64,000 nucleotides of DNA from Viola odorata (Eukaryota; Streptophyta; Magnoliopsida; Malpighiales; Violaceae): the NCBI GenBank assembly GCA_963691705.1, contig OY829544.1, forward strand, positions 35,175,917 through 35,239,916. The letters are read 5' to 3'. How positions within the stretch are numbered: position 1 is the first letter of the stretch; the number at the start of each line of letters is the position of its first letter. Under the pieces are notes generated by a model. The model was not told the origin of the DNA, searched no databases, and worked only from the letters and a program-made list of their open reading frames with translations. This document shows, in pieces, positions 22,073 to 34,800 of the stretch. The translations under genes and the position numbers were made by a program.

Positions 22073-22732
22073 TAGGGGTGGCAAATATATACCCATACCC
22101 AATTATGCACCCATACCCAATTAATTAAATAGGTATGGGTATTAAATGGGTCAGTTAAATTTTAAATGGGTATAAATGGGTATTATACCCATTTAAACTA
22201 AAATGTATGGGTTTAAGTGGGTTTGGGTATGGGTACCCATTGGGTAATTAAACCCAAACCATTTTCTCCTATTCCTCTGCTCGCCCAAATCATTTTCTCC
22301 TCTGCCTCTCGCTCAAACCTAATCCGTCCACCGCCGCCGCCGCCTCCTCGTCGCAATCAATTCTCTCTTTATTTTTCCGAGAAGTGATCAGATCAATCTC
22401 CTTTCAGTTACTTTTGAATTCTCACAGTCGAAGCCTCTTCCTCTTTCTCTTCCTCTTCTCGGTGTCCGTCATTGATCAAGTGAGTGCAGCAAACCAACTG
22501 CGCTACTGCTACACTACATACTTATCTTGCTTTTAACTTTCGGGTAAGGTTTTGCTTCGTTTGTCTATTTTGATTTTGATATTTATACATTTTGGGTAGG
22601 AATTGGGTGTCTTTGAAATAGTTATAAATAAAAAAAATCTGGGTTCTGGAGAAATAGTTATACTTTTTTCTGGTTGTTACTGAACTTGCTACAAATTCAT
22701 TTGAATCTTCATAATCTTTTGCAGGGATTATT

Positions 22733-24575
22733 ATGGAATTGGAGATAGAGCATACCGATGAAGTTGCACAAACTGATTCGACTACCTCAAAGAGGAGGAG
22801 AAAATCTACTTCTCAAGTATGGGATGAGTTTGATAAATTAGGTACTACAGAAGATGGAAGGCTAGAAGTGAGATGTAAGTGGTGTTTTCATTCATATAAT
22901 ATTGTGGGTTCTCATGGTACAAAGAATTTATTGCGTCATCTTAATAGTTGTGATAAGCGAGAAGTCCAAGAGCTTGAGTTATCACATCTTAAGATAGAAC
23001 AAAAGGTTTATCGCGAAAAAATTGCTATGGCCATAATTAGGCATGATTATCCTTTTTCATTTGCAGAATATGAAGGTATTGGAGATGTGCACACATACTT
23101 GAATCCTACTGTGAAAAGCATTTCTAGAAATAGTATCAAGTCAGATGTGCTTAGGGTGTATAAAAAAAAAGAGAAGAGAAAGTTGTTCAATCCATATTGT
23201 CTAATGCTAGTAGGATTTGTTTGACATCAGATTTGTGGTCATCTATCACCACAAATCATTACATGACTGTTACTGCACATTTTATAAATGAGAATTGGGA
23301 ATTGCAGAAGAAAGTTTTGTATTTTTCTTATGTCCCTCCTCCATATAATGGTGCTGTGTTGGCGGAGAAATTGTTTAGTTTGCTAAAAGAATGGGGAATT
23401 GAGACAAAAATATTTACCATTACTTTAGATAACGTATCATACAACAAAGTAATGGTAGATATTTTAAAAAGACATGATTTTTTGGGGAAACATCTACCTT
23501 GTATGGGTGACTTCTTTCATGTGTGTTGTGGGGCTCATATTCTTAATTTGATTGACCAAGAGGGGCTTTTGACTACTTGTCGGACAATGGATAAAATTAG
23601 ACAGTGTGTCAAGTATGTAAGAGGATCCCATGGAAGAAAAGTAAAGGTCGTTGAGTGCATCTTACAATATTTTTTGTTGTCTAGATTTGTATGTCAAGAC
23701 GTGCCAACTAGATGGAACTCTACATATTTGATGATTGAAAGTGTATTTTCTCTCCGTACTGCATTTGAACATTTGGCTGTTATCGATTCAAACTTTTTGA
23801 CATGTCCCACCTTAGAAGATTGGAATCAAGCAGACAGGTTGATGAAGTTGTTGAAGCCATTTTATGATATTTCCACTCTCTTTTGCGGTACTAAATATCC
23901 TACTGCTAACCTATATTTTCTTAGTGTGTGGAAGATTGGTTTGCGTTTAGTAGAAGAAGAGGAAAGTGCAGATGAGGTCATTTCTGAGATGGCAAAGAAA
24001 ATGAAAAAAAAGTATCTGAAATACTGGAGATGTTATAGTGTAGTGCTCTCAATGGCATTTATTTTGGATCCTCGCTATAATTTAGCATTTATTGAGTTCT
24101 CTTTTGCCAAATTATACGACTCTGAATCAAAAGAGCGTGTAATTCGGGTCCGAAGAAAACTATATAAGTTGTTTGAGGAGTATTTGCAAGTGTCTAATGT
24201 GCGCACATCTTTATTTGATTCAAGCGTTGAGACTTATGGTTTTGGTAGTCAGGAGAGAGATGATGTTGATGGTTTTGATGATTTTGAGAGTGAACTTTTT
24301 AGTTCGGTTAAAAAATCTCAACTAGATTTATATTTAGAAGAGCCTAGGCTTGACAGGAACAAGTATGCTGACTTGGATGTCCTTGCTTATTAGAAGGGTA
24401 GTTCTGCTAGATTTCCAATTGTTTCACTGATGTCTCGAGATATTCTTAGCATTCCTATCACTACAGTCGCATCTGAATCTGCTTTTAGCATTGGTGGTAG
24501 AATCCTTAGCAAATATAGGAGTTCTCAGCTGAAGCCGCAAATTTATCAACTGAAGCCGCCATGTGGGAGAAGATA
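22733..24575 (+). pseudogene. hAT transposase, BED zinc finger type, broken
   Basis: The N-terminal frame 22733-23224 has a BED finger (VWDEFDKL, CKWCFHSY, GTKNLLRHLNSC). A frameshift near 23200 leads into 23197-24393, which holds the transposase core (ICLTSDLWSS, TLDNVSYNK, CGAHILNLI, VPTRWNSTYLMI, DILDPRYN-like FILDPRYNLAF). The frame then meets TAG at 24391-24393, where a tryptophan is expected after LAY. It continues as the C-terminal hAT dimerisation region (FPIVSLMSRDIL, TVASESAFSIGGRIL). It would have cut and pasted this element and its relatives. One frameshift and one nonsense change leave it inactive, but the rest is well kept, which suggests fairly recent loss. Confidence 0.88.
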
Positions 24576-24904
24576 ACTTATGTTGGGATTGCTACATGCA
24601 CTGTCATATGATTGCTTAGAATTCTTTTCAGAGCTTTGAAGTTTTTAAGTGTTATTGCTTGTATTTGAGAATACTTGTCTGGTAGTAGGTTATTTGGCTA
24701 GATTTGTGGATTCTTTTAACTCAGCGAGGTATACTAAGCTCTCTGTGTTGTTTCCAGTATATTCAAAGATTACTTTTCGTGGAAAAAAGTTGGTTTATCA
24801 GAGGAATTAATATCTAGGTTATAATGAGTGTTTGTTGATGGGTAACAGAAAAGTTGTATCTTGCTCTATTACTGCTGTACCTTGCTGCTTATTAACATAA
24901 ATTT

Positions 24905-25060
24905 AAAATATTAAAAATCGAACATACATAATAAAAATCGAGCTTAAACGATAAAACTCGAGTCTAAATGGTCAAACCCGAGACTAAAATGTCAAATTCG
25001 AACCTAAACGGTCAAACCCGAGCTTAAATGGTCAAACCCGAGCCTAAATGGTTAAATATA
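24905..25060 (+). repeat. Subterminal tandem repeat of about 22 bp in the hAT element
   Basis: About six to seven units of cgagcctaaatggtcaaacc type lie inside the right end. Clustered subterminal motifs are typical transposase-binding regions of hAT elements. Confidence 0.7.
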
Positions 25061-25271
25061 GTATTTTTAATTTTACTTAATAAAAAATTATATTTATTAA
25101 GTGTGTATGATTTAAATGGGAGTGGGTATGATTTAAATGGGTGTAAATGGGTATGGGTACCCATTTAAAAAATTATATGGGTAATAAATGGGTATGATAC
25201 TTATACCCACCCATACCCATTTAATCTTTACCCATACCCACCCATACTCAACCATTTGCCACCTTAGATAA

Positions 25272-25326
25272 TGGGCCGGCCCATGATACTTAAACAGTCC
25301 CAACTAAAGCCTACTATCAAAGCCCA
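25272..25326 (+). promoter_or_regulatory. Site II-type promoter motifs of the proteasome gene
   Basis: The palindrome TGGGCCGGCCCA lies at 25272-25283, and AGCCCA at 25321. TGGGCC/TGGGCT (site II) motifs are common in promoters of plant housekeeping genes and are bound by TCP factors. They are squeezed between the hAT end at 25266 and the ATG at 25443. Confidence 0.45.
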
Positions 25327-25442
25327 ATCTTTTAACATTCTCACTTGCTGCTCAAGCCGGAAAAGACTCTTTTCTACGTCGTCTTCATCGTATAATCAAA
25401 AGTCGAAAACACAAGAACAGAAGAAGCAAAACAGATCGAAGG

Positions 25443-26283
25443 ATGGAGTGCGTATTCGGACTTGTAGGCGACGGATTCGCTATCGTGGCCGCCGATACCT
25501 CCGCCGTCCACAGCATCCTCGTCCACAAAACTAACGAAGACAAGATCATGCTACTCGATTCCCACAAATTCGTCGCCGCCAGCGGCGAGCCCGGCGACAG
25601 GTTTGTATCATTCCTGTTAGGGGTTATTATACTTTTGTGCACATACTTTTTTTCCATTTTAGCACAAGCGGCCTTTGCTTGCTGTTTCAGGGTCCAGTTC
25701 ACGGAGTATGTACAGAAGAACGTGAAATTGTATCAGTTCCGTAACGGGATTCCTTTGACCACTGCTGCTGTTGCTAACTTCACTCGCGGAGAGCTCGCCA
25801 CTGCACTGAGAAAGGTACTCTTATGGGAAATTTAGGGGTTTAGTTGTTGCATTTTATGTTATGAATTGAGGTAGGACTGGAAATGTTAGGTCTACAGCAA
25901 CTAATATGTATTTCGATTTTGATTATTTGCGTTTGGTTTCTCAGAATCCGTACTCTGTGAACCTTCTTCTGGCTGGCTACGATAAAGAAACTGGCCCATC
26001 ACTCTACTACATTGACTACATTGCCACTCTTCACAAGATCGATAAGGGTGCCTTTGGTTATGCATCGTATTTTTGTCTCGCCTTGATGGACAGACACTAC
26101 CACAGTGGAATGACTGTTGAAGAAGCTATTGATTTGGTTGACATGTGTATATTGGAGATACGGTCCAGGCTGGTTGTGGCACCTCCAAACTTTGTTGTCA
26201 AAATTGTTGACAAGGATGGAGCAAGGGAGTATGCTTGGCGTCAATCTGTGAGTGACACCCCACCTTCAGCACAAGCAGTGTGA
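25443..26283 (+). CDS. PBD1: 20S proteasome subunit beta type-2 (beta-4, PBD)
   Basis: Three exons, 25443-25600, 25691-25814 and 25945-26283, join in phase to give 206 residues. The Arabidopsis PBD proteins are about the same length (204). The protein opens MECVFGLVGDGFAIVAADTS, without a propeptide or N-terminal threonine, as expected for this non-catalytic beta-4 subunit. Typical segments follow: KIMLLDSHKFVAASGEPGDR, VQFTEYVQKN, NFTRGELATALRK, SLYYIDYIATLHKIDKGAFG and NFVVKIVDKDGAREYAWRQS. It forms part of the inner beta ring of the 20S core, which degrades ubiquitinated proteins in cytosol and nucleus. I see no defect. A hAT element ends just upstream, leaving a short promoter with site II motifs. 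The gene symbol follows the Arabidopsis name; which paralogue it matches is not decided. Confidence 0.95.
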
Positions 26284-27155
26284 CTATCTCCACATACCCA
26301 AGACTATCTTAGAAGCCTCAGTGTTTTCCTTTTCTCTTTATTTTCTTTACTTGCTAGAATGTTTGTATTTTGGAATGTTTATGCAACTTCTTCTAAAGTG
26401 GGACCTCTTCGTCTTTTGGGTGAATCTGAATTGAACCCTTTTTCATCCACTTTAAGGTTCTTATTCCTAAATTTTTCAGGTCAGGCTAGTACTTGTGCAA
26501 ACTTATGTTACATGGTTATGTATGAAATCCTCTTACTGTGGGTTAAATGGTGGGTCTTTGCGTATATTTAAGATAACAGTTTAAGGGTGATTTGAATAGC
26601 AGATTCTGATAGTGCATTGAGGTCAGTTGGTTGGGACACTAGTGTGTTTTGAGGCTGATGACTGTAAACATTCATGTGGTTGAGGCATGTATCTTCGTTT
26701 CTACATATGGTGGGGATGCTTGATTTGTTATTTTTGTGCATGTTCTTTCACAGTTTCTGTATGAATGAATTGAGATGCTTAAGCTATTCTTGTTTCTGTA
26801 ATTGGTTGATATGTTGTGAACAGTTCTTTGGGTTTTCCACTATGCTTTTGTGTACAGTTCTAAAGGTTTGTTGGTTGGTGATTGTGATTACTGTTCAATG
26901 TCTTCAACTTTTAACATGTTGTTCTGTGTGTGTATGTAATAATATATTGACCAACTCATGAAATTTGTTATTTGCACTGTCCTTAACATTTTGCTTGAAC
27001 CAAAGCAATTGAAGTAGCGGGAAAGTGTCAGATGCAAAAGAAGTTTGCTGTTATGTATAGTTTGTTGCATCTACCATTTTATTTCTCTTATTTGTGGTTA
27101 TATTGGTTGTAAGCATTTATTAGCTGTCCATGTAGTGTAGAGATTTGTGGTATAG
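26284..27155 (+). other. 3' flank of the proteasome gene
   Basis: T-rich, transcribed-looking 3' region and intergenic sequence. I see no gene or repeat with a name. Confidence 0.4.
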
Positions 27156-27501
27156 GAATTCCAGTACATTTCTGCAAGAGTAGTCTCCCCAAACGTGATG
27201 GTGTCATGACGATAGATGAATAAGTTCATGAGTATCCAACTATATATTTGGCCCGAAAGACGGGACTTGGTGGTGGATGGAAGGGTATGGCGGTTTCTCA
27301 TGAGTTGGCAGATGAGGATGCATTATTTTTTCAATTAATCAAGCCTACAGCATTCAAGGTGTTTTATAATTAAGCTTCATTTATAACTCAGCACACTGTT
27401 CTGTTCTTTCTCATTTATCATTTTTGTCATCTAGTTTTCACTTAGCTTAGCTCCCTGTTTTCCTTCAGGTCTACATTATAAGGGTGGATGGTTCAGCTTA
27501 G
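27156..27501 (+). pseudogene. Decayed copy of B3 gene exons 5 and 6
   Basis: 27156-27358 corresponds to exon 5 and 27469-27501 to exon 6 of the B3 gene at 19.1-20.8 kb. The intron between them is also kept. Conserved pieces are ATATATTTGGCCCGAAAGAC and the ending GGTTCAGCTTAG. A TAA at 27221-27223 breaks exon 5, and the sequence encoding GGAYD is partly lost. No copy of exons 1-4 is seen. Retention of the intron argues against a retrocopy. Confidence 0.85.
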
Positions 27502-28430
27502 GGCAGCATTCTTCGAGCCTGACAAATCCAGGTGCATGTTGTACAAACATTCAATTTAGGTAACTATTTTTGCAATACAAAGTTGGATTATATTTTGCAA
27601 TTAGTCGATCAAAGTGCTGTAGATGGTATTAGTGTGGAGTGTTTGCACGTAAAATGTTTGATGAGCATAGTTTTAATACATTATCTTATACTTTGTCGTC
27701 TTAAACCTCATGCCTGGAAGCCATTAGGGTTGGATCAGTAGTGCCGGGTTAGTAGGAGATCTATTATGGTTATATCAATTTATACAAAAACCTAATGCCT
27801 GGTCCAACTTTTTCTGTAATTGTAGGGTATGCAATTCTGTCTGCTTTATGAATAAGAGAAAGACCAACTTGTCTTCCACTCTATTGACATTTGTGGCTGG
27901 CACTTGGTCCACATCCAATGCGTAGAAGAGAAAAAATGGAGTGGATTGCTATTTTTAGTTATATTTATGCATGTATTTGAAAAGTATATAATACTTAAAC
28001 AAAGCAACAGCCAACATGTTCTGTCCTCTTTATGTAATAGGAATTTCCGCAGCTAAAACTAGTAGGGTTTGACTTGAACCCTACTAGTTTTCACGAGTAA
28101 TGAAAATTCTGTCAGAAGCTTTCTATAATCAAATGGTGCTCGGTAGGTAATTTCCCGTATTGGAGGTAAACCGTAGTCTTTTAGCTAATCTTTTCCATGT
28201 ATTCTCATAGGTTTAGTCGAGTGATATGAGACTTGTTTACCCTTGACCTATGTGAAGGTTCGACTCTAGGGATGAGAAAAAAACTCGAATAAGATTAATC
28301 TTCTGTCGGAAGGGTAGAAAGGATACTCGGGGAAACCGAAAAAGAGTACCGATTTTGTTGTTTTCTCTTAACTCGTCATTAATCAAAATGCTTAAGCTTT
28401 TGCTGCTATTCCATGGTTTCTTGAACATGT
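27502..28430 (+). repeat. Duplicated 3' flank of the B3 gene
   Basis: Blocks at 27502-27620, about 28100-28200 and 28370-28430 match 20754-20870, 20930-21030 and 21080-21150 in order. The duplication therefore covers at least about 1.2 kb, with insertions in this copy. Confidence 0.65.
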
Positions 28431-30481
28431 TGGAACCGAATTGTTCTTCGGTCGAGTTTTTCGTTCTATAGACAAGAGGGTGAGTATGCCTGGAAGTCAA
28501 GGAACAAACACTTCTCCTTCAATGTTTCTGCCCGCAACTAAGCTGAAAACTGGATTGCCGCAGAAGTATATCCGCCAATCACATCATCAAATTTCCTAAG
28601 ATTGATAGATCTTGTCTTAACTTACACTAAAACCAAACAGATATTTGTTTATTTGTTAATGGATTTGCATTAGTGCAATGACTCCACCACCACTAACCTT
28701 GTAGGTAATGTAATGATATATGATGAGCTGAGCTGGTAAACAAGAAGTATGTAGTTGTTGATAGCAACACTTGGGTTAGCAAGCTGGACCCCTTTGTCCA
28801 GCTTGCATTATTTCAACGCAAATAAATGCAACATGGCTTGAACCTTCTTCGTCAACACAGCAAGTACCCATAAAAGAGAACCCTAAGTTACTATTATATG
28901 AAAACCAAAACAAGAACCAAACACTACTAATAAACAAGAAAAGAAGGTCACAATAATGGTGAGAACCCTAATTTACTTTTATATAAAACAAAACAAGAAC
29001 CAGATACTACTAATAAACAAAAAAAAGTAGATCACAATAATGGTTCATTTTGCCATTAACTTGCAGTTGCACCGCATTGAGTTTATATGCTACCCATTCC
29101 ATATATAAGACTAATATCGTTCAAATATTGTTAAATAAAAATAATTATTATTTTATCATAATTTGGACTATTGCCCGACTTGAACTTAAAAATAGAGTTA
29201 AATGTGGAACATTGATTTACAAAATATAACTCATTTTTTTTATTTGTCAGGTGTCCTCTCTGTCATTTTTTAGCATGGGATTAATCCCGTTAGAGCACGT
29301 GAGACCTTATATAGGGCGACTCTCCCAACTTGATTTTCTTTATTTCTAGACTCGAATCTAAGAGCCAAGTTAAGGAAAACAACTCTCTTACCGCTCGACT
29401 ACAATCAATATTGGTATGAAACCTTCTTTTTTTTTCCTCCGATCCTCTAGGTATTCTCTCCACTCCTTCCAGGTATGAGAGTAATGTCGTTCAAAGATAG
29501 TCAGGGCTCGAAAGAGGTGACTCTCTCAACTTGATTTTCTTTATTTGTAGACTCGAATATGATATTCAAACTTTATCAACCAATATTGGTAGGAAACCTA
29601 ATTCTACAATGTGGGTTTTGTACAATGTCTTGAGCCATTAACTTCTAGCGATTCCACAACGAATACCCGTTCAACCAATCAATTTATACTTAGCCTTATC
29701 TTCATTAATTAATTACTATCACGCGTTAATTCTTCCTTTAATAACAACAATCTACAATAATTCAATTCCTCAAATCTCATTCAATGCCACATAGTATTAA
29801 TTAAAAACTCATAAACTATATATAAATTTTTATATTAAAGTATGATGCGAGAAAAAACATTTTTTGTAACCAAAAAAAAAATCAATTTAAGCGCATTATA
29901 CGGAGATCAAGACAAGGTTAAAAGATCATGAACTTGGCCACTAATTGCATGTGGGATTAGCACTATATTGAATTACACATTATATTGGATAATTAGCGCC
30001 GGGAATGTCGGGGTCTTACAAATGGAGGTCAAACGAGTAGGTTGAAATGGCAGAAAACAAGCCCAAAGGCCCACATCCAACACAATCTACGGATGTCATT
30101 GTTGTCCACTTTTTCTTCAATTTAATAATTAATTACAAAAAACACAGCTATTTAATTAGTAATTGATTTCATAACATCATATGATTCAGTGCGTTTTTAT
30201 GACGTTTTTAGTTTTCCAATTAGATTCCAAATTTTCTTCAATTTTTTATTTTAATATAAACATTAGGGAAAAAATAAAATGAAACTAGTTAATATTTAGA
30301 AAAAAGCCCTAGATAATTAGGGAATCATCTTAAATAAAGAGTTGCTCTTTGATTTTAAATGAAGAGTTATTTAAAATCGAGTTGCTGTTTGATTTTAAAT
30401 GAAGAGTTTTATCACAGTGATTTGTTTCCAAAGATAATTATTATTTTTTAAAGGATGAAGATAAATAGTTTTTAAAATGCA
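28431..30481. other. Intergenic AT-rich region
   Basis: No gene seen. Two similar stretches (about 29310-29370 and 29495-29575) share the block caacttgattttctttattt followed by agactcgaat, so this is probably decayed repeat DNA. Confidence 0.4.
28876..29044 (+). repeat. Two-copy tandem repeat, 85-bp period
   Basis: gagaaccctaagttactatt and onwards (from 28876) is repeated from 28961 with small changes, both ending cacaataatggt. Confidence 0.8.
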
Positions 30482-30689
30482 CTCCCTCCCAGTTTAATTA
30501 AACGTCGCTTTAATTTTGGGTACGTATATTAAGAAAGTTGGATGACTCTTTGAGATAATTTTGCCCCTTACTTTTTCTCGTACGTTTCAACAAAAAGTAA
30601 GGGCCAAAATTGTCTCAAACAGTGAGTCATCCGGTCTCCTTAATATACGTACTCAAAGTTAAAACGACCGTTAATAAAAATAGGGGGAG
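30482..30689. mobile_element. Stowaway-like MITE
   Basis: Long inverted repeat of 208 bp. The ends are ctccctcccagtttaattaa on the left and ctccccctatttttattaac on the reverse of the right. The arms also match internally (gataattttgcccc against ggggcaaaattgtc). The right side is bordered by TA, the left by CA. Confidence 0.75.
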
Positions 30690-31058
30690 TATTATAGTAG
30701 CTTTCTGATCAAGCTAATTTTGAAAAAATAAAAAATCGTTAGTTATTTATTTTTTGATTTTTGATATTGACTAGGTCCCATTCAATTTAGGAAATGCGCT
30801 TTACTGCATTTGCTTTCTTCCTTTTCCCTGCCTTAACCGGCGCCGCTTCCATATTTAGAAATATAAAAATAAAATAAATAAATAAGTACGAAATTGATCA
30901 ATCCGTCGTTGATATTTACAAAATTAATTTACACCGTATTTTTGCGTAGGCCCCATTGCTCCCCCAATGGGCCCCACTCCTGATAATCCAACGGTGCATA
31001 GATCATCATATCATTATCACCACCACAACTTCCGGAAAAAATTTGGGTATATCATCAT

Positions 31059-31175
31059 GATGTACCTACATTATGATTTAGAATGATGATATGTGTCCCA
31101 AATAGTACTAAAATATCACTATTTTTGATACTTTTGGACACGTATCATTATTCTACATCATTATGTAGGTACATC
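31059..31175. mobile_element. Small fold-back (MITE-like) element
   Basis: 117 bp that can fold into a near-complete hairpin. Gatgtacctacattatgatt on the left pairs with its counterpart ending atgtaggtacatc on the right. No coding capacity. Confidence 0.65.
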
Positions 31176-31824
31176 TTTCCTGACAAAAGCGGCTACGAAA
31201 ACAACCGGCTTACGTGAGCCGAACGGTGCGCCTCTTTGACACGTCAGCAAATACAATAAAAAAATAGATTTATTTAATCATTGTTTTTCAATATTTTTTT
31301 TAATTAATGTAATAAAAACACGCATACAGCATTTGCGCTTGAACGATCTCTCTCCTCTCTTCTGTCTCTCTCTGGTTTTTTCTCCTGTGCTGTTCGTTAT
31401 TTTTATTTTTATTTTTATTGTTATTATTATCATCATCGTCGAAGTTTTCTGGGATCCGCGTTTCTCGATCGCAACCATTGTCATTTCATTATGATCTTCG
31501 CGTGTAGTTAACCGCCGTTGCCGGTGGCGGATATTTCCTCACCCTCGCCGAGAAAGTGTCCTCCTATTCTTCTCCCCGCGTTATTGAATTCTGGTTTTTG
31601 TGTAAAATTGTGTGTTATTTTTTTTCTGCATTGTGTCTGGGATTAAATTCGGTTGAAGATCTGGATGGTTTTGGTGGATGATTTGGAGGTTTTGTCTGGA
31701 AATACGGAGAACTAGAGTGGTGGTGGTGGCGGCGGTGGTGTTGTTGTTGGGGGCGGTTTTGTGATTTATTGTTGATTGGAGGTGAATTGCTGTTTGGTGC
31801 GGGGATTTTGGATAAACCAGAAAG
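31176..31824 (+). other. Upstream region and 5' leader of the PP2C gene
   Basis: A CT-rich stretch at 31347-31385 and a G/T-rich stretch to the ATG look like a plant 5' untranslated leader. I could not pick out a clear TATA box. Confidence 0.4.
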
Positions 31825-34800
31825 ATGACGACAACCGCGAAGCAGCATCAAACGGTGCCGCTTTCTGTGTTGTTGAAGCGGGAATTAGCGAATGAGAGAT
31901 TAGAGAAGCCGGAGATTTTGCACGGGAAGGCTAGTCAGAGTAAGAAAGGGGAAGACTATACGCTTCTTAAAACTGAATGCCAGAGAATCGTTGGTGATGG
32001 TGTGGCGACGTATTCTGTTTATGGGGTGAGAAACCTTTCCAGATTAGTCTTATTTGATGTGGGCATACTTTGACGATGAATGTATTGACGGTATTGACGG
32101 TATTGACTATTTTTTCCCATGTTATTACTTTTTTGCAGATGTTTGATGGGCATAATGGGTCTGCTGCCGCAATATACACTAAGGAGAATCTCTTGAATAA
32201 TGTTATAGCTGCTATGCCTCCGGATCTTAACAGAGATGAATGGGCAGCAGCATTACCAAGGGCTTTGGTTGCAGGGTTTGTCAAAACGGATAAAGATTTC
32301 CAAGAGAAAGGTATGAGTAGATTCCTGTACAATCATGTCATCTTTAGTCATGCCATTGTTGCCAAAGCAAAAGGTCGTATGGCCACAAATTGTCTTTGCA
32401 GGATGGGTAGAATGTATTTGTTTCTACAATTCATAAGAACACTTCTAAACTGTACCAGGATGGATAGGGAATCTAAACTATTATTGTGTTCTAGATACAG
32501 CATATTGATTGGTACATAACCAATTAGAAATGGATTGTACCTATACATATATTGGCTTTGTCAGTTTAGGGTCAAAGGGACCAACTGATGAGGAACGACA
32601 CCAAACATGAATGGAATTTCCAATCCATTCCGACACGCTTTGGTTGCATTCTTCTTTTTTGCGTTGATTGATGTTGTATATTTGGGCCATGCTAATATGT
32701 ATTTGTGTTCTAGTTCTTTTATTATGGGTAGTGTCATGTACCTTACGCGTGAAGTGATTTTTTAATATTTTTTTACCTTTCTTTTTCAGCCCAAACATCA
32801 GGAACGACAGTCACCTTTGCGGTAATAGAAGGATTGGTCATAACTGTTGCATCAGTTGGTGATTCCCGTTGCATTCTTGAATCTGCTGAAGGTGATATCT
32901 ACTACTTGTCTGCGGATCATAGGCTTGAGTGCAACGAAGAAGAGTAAGTCGAGTAATGTTGTGGAATGTTTTTGTTAAATAATAAGAATTCTTACTAAAG
33001 CTGTGTTCTTCTGTTTCACTAGGAGGGAGCGCATTACTGCTAGTGGGGGTGAGGTGGGACGATTAAATACTGGTGGTGGTGCAGAGGTATGCCCTTTTCC
33101 TCTTATCATTGCAGTTTTCAAGTAGATCTTTTTTTTTAAAACTTAAGTTGTGGATTGTGGGAGGTTCTCTAACTTCTATAATAATCTTCGTATAGATTGG
33201 TCCTCTGAGATGTTGGCCCGGTGGGTTGTGTCTTTCAAGATCTATTGGGGATGTGGATGTTGGCGAGTTCATTGTTCCTGTGCCTTATGTGAAGCAAATT
33301 AAGGTTTGTACATGGAATGTAGATTAGCAGCGTTGCACATCAATAATTCTTCCCATGTCTTGCATGCCTGTTTTGGGTGTTGGACATGTTTGATTATTCA
33401 CTGCATGTTCTACTTTACTGGTTCCCTACTTATATTTGACCATAGTGCATACTTTCCCTCTTCAGTGTGGCAAAGGGATTCTTAGAACTCTGTTTTTGCT
33501 GGTTTGAAATGTTTACCTGACAAATAAGTTAACTCTTTTGGGGAAAATCCAGTGATTGCCTATTAAGACCTAAGTGATCTAAAACCCTAGTATTAGTGCT
33601 ATGATGATTTTGCTAGAAGAACTGGTGCATCTCGTTCATGATTTTTACTTTATATGTCGTATTAAACGTCATTTTAGCAATGTTTTTTATCCATGAGACT
33701 GTTAATTCACAAAGGAAAGGAGTTTTCCAGTTCTCTTGTCCATGAAAGAAGAAACATGGCATAGCTCTAAAAGACAATGACCTAGATCTCTCTGATGAAG
33801 GCTATGTCTTTAAGAAGTTAGCTATGTGAATATGGTCTAGGCAAAGCTTCTACTGTCATTCATGACTGAAAGACTTTGTACTGTACTTTTTTCTTTGCTC
33901 TTCTCATTGTCTTTTTAATTTGCAGTTGTCTTCGTTGGGTGGTAGACTTATAATGTCAAGTGATGGTGTTTGGGATGCTTTATCCACAGAAGCAGCCTTT
34001 GATTGTTGCAGGGGGATGCCTGCTGAAGCTGCTGCTGCACAAGTTGTTAAAGTATGTTAGGACCAGTACTTCTGAAAAATGCTCTTACTTTCTTCTTCAT
34101 TTAGTTATTGGGCACTTCACTACAGCATCCACACACCTCAGATTTCATGGTTGTCATGTCTTGGTGTGATGTGTATTTGGCACTACTTTGTGTTTGCATG
34201 TTTTTTTGACTCTTAGCTTGTGTTGTTTGTATTCCATTTGCAGGAAGCAGTACAGGCAAAGGGACTTAGAGATGATACATCATGCATTGTCGTTGATATT
34301 TTACCAGTGGAGAAGCCACCTACCACTTTGCCCTCAACGAAGAGGATGGGAAAAGGAGTATTCAAGTCTATGTTTCGTAAAAAGTCCTCTGAGTCAGCTC
34401 AAATTGATAAAGAATATATTGAGCCGGATGTGGTCGAGGAAATGTTTGAGGAAGGGTCGGCTTATCTTTCAGAAAGGTTGTTGTGAATATCATTGTCGTC
34501 GTGTTGTGTACAATTGATAATTTGACTTAACATATGTTGCGGGCATGTAGATTTGGTGCTTTTTGATTTTCTCTACTTTTGGGTGCTTTTGATACTGCTG
34601 TATTAGTTGGCTTAGCTGACAGTTTTTTGACGAATGGTTGTACCAGGTTGTGGCCTTTTAACATAATGCCATCTTTTTGTCATGTCATGCAGGTTAGATA
34701 CGAAATACCCCCTATGCAACATGTTTAAGTTGTTTATGTGTGCTGTCTGTCAAGTAGAGATAAAGCCTGAGGAGGGTATTTCAATACATGTCGGCTCATC

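Larger units (their letters stand above)
22073..25266 (+). mobile_element. hAT transposon with broken transposase gene
   Basis: About 3.2 kb. The ends are inverted repeats of taggggtggcaaa (left) and taaggtggcaaa (reverse of the right end). The subterminal zones are dense in repeats of the type atgggtat and tacccat. The inside encodes a BED-finger hAT transposase. The bordering 8-mers (cccctaac-like and gataatgg) do not match, so no target duplication is visible. The right end lies 176 bases before the proteasome ATG. Confidence 0.8.

Noticed and set aside
25906..25944. Alternative start of the third proteasome exon as a separate gene
   Set aside because: The stretch before 25945 is intron sequence ending in a TTTCTCAG acceptor. 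The frame only joins properly to exon 2.
32070..32519. Longer PP2C exon 2 as an uninterrupted frame
   Set aside because: The frame on both sides of 32139-32310 reads through intron sequence. PP2C homology starts at MFDGHNG and ends at a GTATGA donor.
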